This document shows, in pieces, positions 12,777 to 21,253 of a stretch of 64,000 nucleotides of DNA (within the stretch, counting starts at the first letter, position 1; every line of letters starts with the position of its first letter). Location: positions 248,001 to 312,000 of the forward strand of contig QPMI01000542.1 in NCBI GenBank assembly GCA_004431415.1, in the 5' to 3' direction. The stretch is from Cyanophora paradoxa. Lineage: Eukaryota; Glaucocystophyceae; Cyanophorales; Cyanophoraceae. Position numbers and translations under genes: made by a program. The notes under the pieces are model-generated. The model was given only the letters and a program-made list of their open reading frames with translations, made no database searches and was not told the origin of the DNA.

Positions 12777-14488
12777 CTACTTCTCGAGTACGAAAGGCGA
12801 AGGTCCCGCTGCGGCACCTGCGGGCGCCTTGGGGCCCAGGTTGCCGACTGCCGCGGCAGGGCGCAGCTCCGGGGACGTGGGGGTGTCGCTCAGGACCGTC
12901 CCGGGGGCGAGGAGGGGGTTCAGGCCCGCCGCCGCCGACGAGCCCTGCACGTGGGGTACACCGATGTCGTCGTAGAGGTCCAGGCGGAGGTCGTTCGCGG
13001 AGAGGGTACCGAAATCGATGCGCTGCTCGTCCGACGCCGCCGCGCGGTTGACCCGGTGGCTGCGGGGGGGAAGGGGTGGTCGGTTGGGGCGAGGAGTACA
13101 GCCTTGCAGAGGGGGTACGGATCCCGCACTTCTTGATGAAGACAAAGAGGCGGGCGAACTGGACGACGTAACGGGTGATGAGGAGCGCTACCTCGAGGAC
13201 GTCCTCGTACCCCTCATTGTGGAACACCTGTACCCCGAGGTCGTTGGGGTACGGGGACGGGCCAGAAGGGGTACGGCGCACGATGAGGATGACGACGGAG
13301 ATGACGGCGACGATGACGTCGAACCAGTTGCTCCACTGCGTCCAGAACGCCTGCCGGGGTACCGTAAGCCACGGTGAGGGGGTACGGCGAACGAGAACAG
13401 GCCGGACCCGCCGCAAGGCGATCATGCGGATGACAATCTCTGTTATGAACACTCTGCTCGGAGCCATCAGCAGGGGCGGAGGGCTTTAAAGCACACGGCT
13501 CTCTCGCACGTGTTGATGATGACCTCCATGACGAAAAACCTGGCCATGGAGAGGTAGGACGGGCGGGGTTAGAGCGAAGGGCGGGGAGGGCCCCTCGGCG
13601 GCGCTCACATCGTGTGGTCGGGGCTGCCAGCGACAGATGTCAGAGGGCTTTCGCGTTAAGAAATTAAGAGGGGTCGCAAACTACGCACTAGTTATCCCAT
13701 TGGATGACAGTCCTGCGCGCGGGGAGGCATAAGCAACGGGACGAAGCGCGCAGCTTCTGGCGGTGGCAGGAGGCGGGGCCCAGAGGCTTGATAGCGCTCC
13801 GTGCCCTTGCATGGACACGCTTCTAGAATGCAGCGACGGCGAGATAGAGCGAGGCGCTTGCGGGCTCGGGGCGCGCGTTCGGCCGCACCATCTGCAGCGG
13901 TCCGTTAGCTAGGAGGCGAGATCCGGAGCGGCGGCGCGCGCACGTGATGATGGCGAGGTTGATTGTAATCATAGAAATGTAGAGAACCTGCGCTCGGAGG
14001 TGAGCGTCGGACCACTCGCTCAACGGGCCCCGAGGTCTTAGCGGCTCGGCGCCACGAACGCCTCACCTGGTACGCTGTGCTGTAGTATATTCGGTTTGCC
14101 ACGTTCTTACTCATCTCTGCGGGCAGTCGTCACCTCGGCGACCGCGCTGACCGGTGCGCTCGAAAGCGCGCCACACGACCGCACCCTCGCACGTTATCGC
14201 ATATCGCTTGCGGGACGAAGTCTGCCCCATCGGATCAGGGGTGGCTGCTGTTGCGGCGGGCGCTGGGCTGACAGCCGCGGCAGCGGCGACGGGCAGGTCT
14301 ACAGCGCCGAACGACGCTTTCGCTGGACCGCGACCGCCGCGCAAAGAGCTAGGTGCGGAGGCGGTCTCAGCGTCTCTCGAAGCGGCAAAGTCCTCAACCG
14401 TCCGGTGCAAGCGGCTTGACGAGGGCAGCGAGTCGTGGATCGTCTCCTTTGGGATTGAAGGCAGGCTCGAGGAGATCAGCGAAGTCAT
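12777..14488 (-). CDS. Voltage-sensor-domain-only membrane protein
   Basis: The start at 14488 (MTSLISSSLPSIPKE) opens a Ser/Ala-rich cytosolic N-terminus. A 35-nt intron then leads into EMSKNVANRIYYSTAYQ and QVLYISMITINLAIIT (S1). Further exons give ARFFVMEVIINT joined to VFITEIVIRMIALR (S2) and FWTQWSNWFDVIVAVISVV (S3, with the conserved Asp). The S4-like segment is LLITRYVVQFARLFVFIKK, holding Arg, Arg and Lys-Lys spaced along a helix. A Pro/Ala-rich tail ends FVLEK, stop 12777-12779. There is no S5-S6 pore or phosphatase domain in the available length. That resembles stand-alone voltage sensors of the Hv1/TMEM266 type, but the Hv1 selectivity residue and S4 RxxRxxR pattern are not clearly present, so proton conduction is not claimed. 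Confidence 0.65.
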
Positions 14489-14581
14489 CCGAAGCTGGCC
14501 CGTGGCCTGCAGCTCCTTCGGTTCCTGTACCCCGGGACGAATCTATCCTTTCTCGCCAGCCAAGCCTCCTGCGGAGCAACT
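14489..14581. promoter_or_regulatory. 93-bp divergent promoter
   Basis: Only 93 bp separate the start codons of the voltage-sensor gene (-) and the tRNA-binding gene (+). The segment must carry both 5' leaders, so it is a compact bidirectional promoter or the transcripts overlap. No TATA box is visible. Confidence 0.5.
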
Positions 14582-15853
14582 ATGGCGTTCAGCACGGCCT
14601 GCATCTTCGCGGCATCGCCGCGCGTCGCCCCGGCGCTCCGCAGCCTCGCGTCGGCTCGCCCGGTCGCTGCCCGCGTCCTGCGGGCCGCGCCGGCGGTTTC
14701 CTTCGAGACCTCCAGCCCCCGCCGCACGTTCCACGTCCGCTGCGAAGGCGAGACGCCCGCCGCGGCCCCGGCTGCGGCCCCGGCCGAGGCCCCCGCCGCG
14801 CCCGCCGCGCCCGCGACCAAGCGTGCGTGCGGCCGCCAGCGTTCCGCCCGGCTTTCGCGCAGCTAAAATGGAGAATCCTCTCGCAGCTGTCGACGTCACG
14901 CGCCTGAACTTGCGTGTCGGCAAGATTGTGAAGGCCTGGCCCCACCCGGACGCCGACTCGCTCTACTGGTGCCGGCTGCCGCCCCTCCCTCCCCGCGCGC
15001 GCCTTTCGCCCACTCGCCGTGCCCAGCGAGGAGATCGACATCGGCGAGGAGGCGCCGAGGCTCATCTGCAGCGGGCTCCGCGTGCGCCCGCCGCCGCCCC
15101 CTTTGCGGCCGCGGCCCGGGGCCGCGCCGAGCCCGGGCCGCAGAACTACGTGCCCCTTGAGGAGTTCGAGGGCTCCATGGTCATCGTTCTGGCCAACTTG
15201 AAGCCCCGCAAGGCGCGGCGCCGCGCCCTCCCGACGTCGCCGCCCGCCCCGCCCCGCCCCGCTCACGCGCCCGGCAGATGCGCGGCATCGAGAGCAACGG
15301 CATGGTCCTCGCCGCCTCGAACGAGGACCACTCGCAGGTCGAGCTCATCAAGCCCCCGGAGGTCCGCTTTTCCGCTCCGCGCGCTCGCCCGGTTCGCCCG
15401 CCGACGCCCCGCGCAGGGCGCCCAGCCCGGCGAGCGCGTGTCGTTCGAGGGGTACGAGGGCCCCGCCGACGACGTCCTGAACCCCAAGAAGAAGGCGCGT
15501 ACCCTCTTCCCCTCCCCCTCCCGACCCCCCTCGCCCGCCCTTAGACGGCCCTCGTGTCTCACTACCCCCCTCATTCAGGTGTGGGAGGCGATCCAGCCCG
15601 ACATGCGCACCACCGCCGACGGCGTCGCGGTGCGTTCGTGTACCCCCCTACGCGCCCTGCACCGCGCCCACGTACCCCGCAGGCCTACAAGGGCATCCCC
15701 TTCACGACCTCCGCGGGCCCCGTGACCGTCCAGGTGCGGTCTGCGTACCCTCCCGCCGCGCCCCACCTCGCCCCCCCGCCCCCCCCGCCGCCCGCCCCTC
15801 ACAGTCCGCCCCCGCGCCCCTCGCAGAACCTCAAGAACTGCTCCATCGGCTAA
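14582..15853 (+). CDS. EMAPII/Arc1p-type tRNA-binding protein with organellar transit peptide
   Basis: The N-terminus MAFSTACIFAASPRVAP through about residue 55 is Ala/Ser/Arg-rich with few acidic residues, a probable plastid (or mitochondrial) transit peptide. An Ala/Pro linker follows, then the OB-fold tRNA-binding domain: LNLRVGKIVKAWPHPDADSL, CEEIDIGEEAPRLICSGL, NYVPLEEFEGSMVIVLANLK, MRGIESNGMVLAAS. The EMAPII-like C-terminal extension includes VLNPKKKVWEAIQPDM and ends NLKNCSIG. This matches the C-terminal half of human AIMP1 and TyrRS closely in order and length. There is no synthetase catalytic domain, so it is a free-standing tRNA-binding cofactor. Introns are short and C-rich. Exon joins are consistent across seven or more exons. 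It is divergent from the voltage-sensor gene and convergent with CDC6. Confidence 0.85.
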
Positions 15854-16066
15854 CCTTTGTACCCCGGCGCATAGTAGTTCTCTGTTCAATGGATTTCTCG
15901 TTTCGCTATTCTGAGAAACTTGCTCGCTATTCTGAGAAACTTGCATGGGGGCGTCCGGCCCCCTAGAAGAGAGTAGGGTCCTACATACACTTATGTTCAT
16001 GTTTTGCCCCCGGGGCTGGGGCTTCTAATACGCGGGCGGCCGGCGAGTCTCCGAGTCTCCGGCCTG
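15854..16066. other. 3' intergenic with a 21-bp tandem repeat
   Basis: Convergent gap between the tRNA-binding gene and CDC6. At 15903-15945 the 21-mer TCGCTATTCTGAGAAACTTGC occurs twice in tandem. Nothing else is recognised. Confidence 0.5.
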
Positions 16067-18590
16067 CTACTCCTTGGGCTTGGGCGGGGCGAGGATGGCG
16101 CCGACGACGGCGACGGACGAGAGGGCGCGGACGGCGTCGCCCTCCTGGACGGCCACCGTGACGCGGCGGGCGCGGGGGTCCTTGCCGGCCGCGACCCGCA
16201 GGAGCGCGTGGTCGCCCAGCGCCTCGCAGAGGTCCACGAACTCGGAGAAGGCGAGGGGCTGCAGGTGGTGCTTCTTGAGGGCGCGCGCGTACTCGGTGTG
16301 CAGGCGCTGCAGGGTGAGCTGCTTGGGCGGGACGCCGCCGGCGCGCGAGGCGACGACGGCCGTCGCGAGGACGAGCTGGTGCTGGGAGGGGAGCCCCCGC
16401 ATCGTCTCCTCGTGGGGCGACCCGATGCAGGCGCCCAGCGTCCGCTGCATGTCGCCCACCGAGACGCGGCCGGGGGCGCCCCAGGGGAAGCTCGCCGCGA
16501 GGACCGCCGAGGGCGGCGGCGGCGGCGGCGGCGGCGCCTGGGCCTTTTTGGACGGGGAGGGCGGGGGCGGGGGCGGGCGGCGGGACCGCTCCTGCGCCGC
16601 CTGCGCGGCCTGCCAGCAGACGTCGAGGGCGCGGCGGGCGTCCCCGGACTGCCCGGCGATGCGCCGGGCGCACAGCTCCAACGCCATAGCGTCGAACATG
16701 AGCGTCGCCGGCAGCGGCTGCGGCCCGCGCCAGGCGCCCGAGGCCTCCGCCGCTTGCGCGACGCGCGCCAGGCGCTCCCGCACGATCGCGATGATCGCCG
16801 TCTTGTCGTACGGGCGGAACGTCACGAGCTTCGGCTGCACTGCGGCGGGCCTTAGCCGAGACGAGGCAGAGCGGGGCGGGGCGGAGGGAGGAAGCAGGCG
16901 CCGCGCACGGTTGCGGACGAGGAGGCGGGGCAGCAGGCGCTCCGTCAGATCGATCGCGTTCGCGATGCCTGCGCGGGGGGGCGGGCAGGCGGGCGCGTCA
17001 GGACGCTGAAACGAAGAGAAACATGATGCGGGGAGTACGGAGCGCGCACCGACGAGGATCATGCGGGAGCGGGGCAGCGAGGCGACCTGGAAGAGGCGGT
17101 AGAGGACCTCCTGATCCCGAGTGACGAGCGCGTCCACCTCGTCCACAACCGCCACGCTGCGGCGGAGGCGTTGTCAGAGGAGGCGGCGGAGGGGGCGCGG
17201 ACGAAGCGGAGAGGGGGCGGGGGGCGGGATGCCCGCACATCATCGGAAGGTCCTTGTTGGCCTTGGGGGGCGCGACAAAGGCCTCCAGGCGGGAGGAGGC
17301 GTCGCGGGCGGGGCCCGGCGGGGCGCCCATCTGCGGGGGCGGGGCGGGGCGCGTGAGGCGGGTGCGGTCTCCAGGCGCACGGGAGGGGGCACCTGGTTCA
17401 GGAGGGACTCGTAGACCGCCTTCGGCTCGTTCAGGTGCATCGCGTTCACGTAGGCTTCGATGCAGGCGACGCGCCCGTTCTGCTCGCGGAGGAGAAGGGT
17501 CAGAGGGCGCAGGGGTCGCAGCGCGGGGCGGGGCGGGGCGGGGCGGGCCTCGGCGAGGTGGGCGTCCAGCTTGCGGCGGACGAGGTCGAGGACGAGGGTC
17601 TTGCCCGTGCCGGGGCACCCGCAAACGTACATCGTGCCGCCCTGCCGCCGCTCGACGCGCTCGCGGCAGAAGTCGAGGATCTCCCGCTCCTCGTCGTCCC
17701 GCCCCACCGCCTCGTCCGGGAACGACGAGAGGTGCAGCGCGCTCATCACCTCCTTGAAGTAGTCGAAGGGCTCCGCCGGGGGCGGCGCGCACGGCTCCGG
17801 CGCCGTCGCCGCCGCCGCCGCCGCCTGCTTTGCCGGCGACCGCGCCGCCCGCGGGCTCTTGGCGGGCGTGATGGGCTTCTTGTCCGCCGGCTGCTCCGCC
17901 GGGCTGCTGGCCAGGGAGCGCTTCGCGCGTGGTGTCGGGGTCTTCGCTGGCGTGCTCGGCTTGGCTTCCGGCTGAATCGCTGGGCTCCTCGCGGGCGAGC
18001 GCGCCGCCCGCGGGGTCTTGGCGGGAGTGCACGGTGAGGGCGGCTTGCGCGGCGTCTCGGTCTGCTGCTGCGGCGTCCGGCTCCGGGCTGGAGACGACGC
18101 TGTACGCTGCCGCTTCGGCGTGTTGGTCGCGTCCTCGTTCTCGTCCTGGCCTTCTAGATCGATCATCGGGACCTTCTGCGCGTCCGCGGAAGACGATGTC
18201 AGGCCCCTGCGAAGCCACGAGAGGCGATCCGATCGCACCTCCTGCGCCGCGGGCCGCTTGCGCTCCCAGCGCTGTTCGCCCTTCGACTTGCACTCCTCAT
18301 CTGCCTTGGAGCGAGCGGGCGACTGCTTGTTCTTTGGCCCCGCTTTGGCCGCCGGGGCATCTGGCGCCAAAACCGACCCGTCAGCGCGCCGCGGGTTGCG
18401 CTGGCAGGCGGCGGCGGGAACGCACTCCGCTTCGCGCGAAGGACGGTTGTGATGACCGGAGCCGCGGCGGCGGGCTTCACGCTCACTGCGTGGCGCGATT
18501 CAGGCGCGCCACGCCGCGGGGCGAACGAACTCTCGGCTCACCGCGGGTGGTGCGCAGCGGCTGCGATGGGGTCTTTGCTGCCTTCACCAT
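16067..18590 (-). CDS. CDC6: CDC6 replication licensing AAA+ ATPase
   Basis: Loads MCM helicase at origins with ORC. Walker A is GCPGTGKT inside TMYVCGCPGTGKTLVLDLV (about 17590-17640). Walker B is AVVDEVDALVT (about 17120-17155). Sensor and lid exons follow (RMILVGIANAIDLTERLLPR; KLVTFRPYDKTAI). The C-terminal part has a winged-helix-like region ending ILAPPKPKE, stop 16067-16069. The N-terminal third is basic and packed with S/T-P-x-K/R motifs (ARSPARSP, TPAKTPTPRAKR), as expected for CDK-regulated CDC6. The start is uncertain. The AAA+ frame has no ATG before about 18170, so an upstream exon starting MVKAAKTPSQPLRTTRGEP at 18590 is the best candidate, joined across an intron near 18385-18520. 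CDC6 is favoured over ORC1 because no BAH domain precedes the ATPase. Confidence 0.82.
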
Positions 18591-18772
18591 CGCCTCGCGC
18601 GGTCTCTGAACGCCGGGCTGCTCTGCTGGCCGAGGAAATTCGAACGCAGCACTTTGCCCGCCAAACTCTGTTGCAATTTGGCCGGTGACTCGTACCCGTC
18701 GCGGACCGCATTCGAACGAGCGAGCGAGCCAGCCCTTTCCCAGCGCCCTAAAGATCGGCAGAGGCAGCAAAG
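18591..18772. promoter_or_regulatory. Divergent promoter CDC6 / enkurin
   Basis: 182 bp between the proposed CDC6 start (-) and the enkurin-domain start (+). It should serve both genes. No TATA box is seen; GAGCGAGCGAGC precedes the plus-strand gene. Confidence 0.45.
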
Positions 18773-19888
18773 ATGCAGAGGCGGCCAAAGGACAGCATTG
18801 GTGAGCTGCTGAACCCTGTGCGGGGCATCCGAGACGCGCAAGCCCGCAAGGGCATCAAGCCGAAGGACCACATCAAAGAGAACCTGACAGCCATCCGCAA
18901 GAAGGAGGAGGAGAAGCAGCAGGAGAAGTTTGAGGCCAGCCAGCCAGCACCAGCGCCGTTCAAGCTGTCCCGCTTCCAAAAGGTCGACTCCGTGGTCGCC
19001 AAGAAGGTGGAGGAGATGAGCGTCAAGGCAGCAGAGAGCAGGGAGGCCGGGGAGCGCGAGTTCCTGCGGGCGCACTCCCGGGCCATCGACCCGCCGTCGC
19101 CCCCGCCCAGGACGGCGCAGTCGGACCAGTCGGACGCCACGGCACAGACGTCCATCCGCCAGCGGATAAAGCCCGAGATCCCGAAGGAGCCCGGCAGGCT
19201 GGTGCGCTCTGCCCCGCTCTTTGCGTCTCTCCGCAGCTAACCGCGTCCTGCTCGCTGCTCCCGCAGGCGCCGCGCACCGACAAGGACTACATTCGGACTA
19301 ACGCGGTTGAAGCCATCACCAAGCGGCCGCCCGCGATCGCCGATCCGAAGGAGAAGGAGCGCATCCCGGACGCGCGGGAAGCCAACCCGGATTTCGCTCG
19401 GGTGCCCGAGTACTTGATACAGCGGCGCATGGATATGGAGCGTCTGCGGGAGGAGGAGCGGTCTGCGCCGCCGCCCGCCCCCTTTCGCCCCGCGCCGCTG
19501 ACTCGCCTCGCAGGCTGGCGGCGGAGGAGGCCGCGGAGTGCCCGCCGGGCATGATCCGCGTGACGGAGGAGGAGCGCGTCCAGATGCTCTCCGTCCTCGC
19601 AGAGAGTGCGCTCCGCCGCGCCTCGTGCGGCGCCCCGCTCCCGGCAGTCGCTCACGGCGGCCCGCAGACCGGTCGTCGGTGAGCAAGGCGCTGCAGGCGA
19701 TGCCCTTCATCTGCGACACGATCGGCCTGCGCCGCAAGAAGCAGGACCTCGAGAAGCGCCTCGGCGAGATCGACGAGGCGATCAAGAACTTCTCCAAGCC
19801 GAAGGTGCGCTCGAGCCCGCCCGCCCCTGCGCGCCGCGGCCGCATCGCTGACCCGCGCCCCCAGGTATTCGTGAACGTCAACGCGTAG
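18773..19888 (+). CDS. Enkurin-domain ciliary protein
   Basis: All exons join in frame: 18773-19201, 19267-19460, 19514-19605, 19668-19804 and 19865-19888, giving about 291 residues. The N-terminus (RPKDSIGELLNPVRGI, KDHIKENLTAIRKKEEEK) resembles the conserved start of enkurin-domain proteins. The C-terminal enkurin domain reads PPGMIRVTEEERVQML, ALQAMPFICDTIGLRRKK, KRLGEIDEAIKNFSKPKVFV, a basic coiled coil. Enkurins sit in the axoneme; ENKUR is a microtubule inner protein and ENKD1 acts in cilia and centrosomes. Its length is nearer to ENKUR/ENKD1-like algal proteins than to either vertebrate protein, so I do not assign a symbol. The final coding exon is only 24 nt. Confidence 0.85.
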
Positions 19889-20110
19889 CCGTCGAGGCCG
19901 CCCCGCGGCGTCGCGGCATCCGCTGAGCTTTCGCCCAGCCCCTTTAGTGTAGTTTGTACGTCCCCGCGCATATTTCAATCACTTCTATCTCTAGGAACTT
20001 CCCCGTCTGCTCCGCGCTCGTGTCGGGCCGCCCGGGAGAGCCCCGGCGTTGGGCACTGCTTGTCGTACGAGTTACACAGGGCTTGGCATCATGATCGTAG
20101 GTCACTATGG

Positions 20111-21075
20111 CTATACATCGATGGTGGCCAGGGGGTTCCGGGGGTCGGGCGCGGGGGGGAGCTCCTTGGGCAGGGCCTCGGCGGCCGCCGCGGCCGCCGC
20201 GGGGCTGATGATCGCGGCCCCCTTCCAGACTTGGCCCTTGAGGAACTCGCCCGTGTGCCGCGCGCCGTTCGAGAACTCGAACGTGCTGCGGGCGGGGCTC
20301 AGCGCGGGCCAAGCTCGGCGCGGGCGGACCGGGCGGGGCGGGGCGGGGCGAGCGCACCCGGGGCCCTGGGGCAGGTTCGAGGACCAGTTGCCCGAGTACA
20401 CGAGGCCGTCGGGGTGCACGAAGGCGCCCTCAGCCATCGACCCGTTCTCCCACCGGCCCTGCATCTGCGAGGCGCGCGCGTTCGGGCCTCAGCGCGCGCC
20501 GCCGCAGTAGCCGGCCGCCAGCGCCCGCCCGCCCGCCACGCACCGAGGTCCGCGTCGCGCTGAAGTAGTATGTGCCTGACCCGTGCCTCTGGTTCGCCTT
20601 CCACTCGCCAATGTAGGTATCCTGGTTCGTGTATGTGTACTTGCCCCGCCCCTCGCGCTTGTCGTTCCAGAACTCGCCCTGCCGCCGGCCGCGCTAGCTA
20701 AGCAAACGGAGCGGCGCGGCGGGGCGGAGAACGCGAACGCACCTCGTATTTCCGGCCGTCTGGCCAAGTCATGACGCCGTGGCCCTGCCGCTTGTTGTCC
20801 ACGTAGTCTCCCTCGTAGACGGAACCTGGGCGGAAGCGGAGCGTCAATGCGCCGCGGCGGGAGCGCTTCCCGGTCAAAGCAGCGGGCGCACCGTCCTTCC
20901 ACGTGTACTTGCCCTTGCCCTCGCGCTTGCCCTGCACGTAGGAGCCCTCGTAGACATCGCCATTCGGAAACTTGTTCTTCCCGGTTCCGTGGCGTTGCCT
21001 CGTGGCCTCGTCACGCTCTCCTTCATACTCGCCCATTGGAGACATCTTCTGCTCCTCGCCTTCGCCCTCTGCCAT
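20111..21075 (-). CDS. RSPH1: RSPH1-type radial spoke head MORN-repeat protein
   Basis: Component of the ciliary radial spoke head. The start at 21075 gives MAEGEGEEQKMSPMGEYEGE. MORN repeats follow in order: RHGTGKNKFPNGDVYEGSY, REGKGKYTWKDG, GSVYEGDYVDNKRQGHGVM, GEFWNDKREGRGKYTY, DTYIGEWKANQRHGSGTYYF, GRWENGSMAEGAFVHPDGL and FEFSNGARHTGEFLKGQVW. The spacing and the early GEYEGERDEATRQRHGTG are those of RSPH1 (meichroacidin). A short Ala/Pro-rich tail ends NPLATIDV, stop 20111-20113. About four introns. Convergent with the enkurin gene (222 bp) and divergent from phytochrome 1. Confidence 0.88.
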
Positions 21076-21253
21076 CTTCGCTCTCTACCTTGCCGCCCGG
21101 CGCGCTGGAAATAACAGAAAACGCTCCTGTGTAGCTAGCTAGGCCAATGCTGCGCTGTGCCGCTCGCTCGGTGCTAATAGAGGCCCGCCTCCAAATCGGT
21201 CCGGCTCGTTTGTTCCCCCCCTCAACGGGATACAGGAATCGAAGGGCAAAAAA
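21076..21253. promoter_or_regulatory. Divergent promoter RSPH1 / phytochrome 1
   Basis: 178 bp between the two start codons. It contains GGCCAATGC near 21140, a possible CCAAT box, and GTAGCTAGCTAGG just before it. Function is inferred from position only. Confidence 0.4.

Noticed and set aside
16067..18590. ORC1 instead of CDC6
   Set aside because: No BAH domain, and the CDK-site-rich N-terminus plus GCPGTGKT region fit CDC6 better; length is also CDC6-like.
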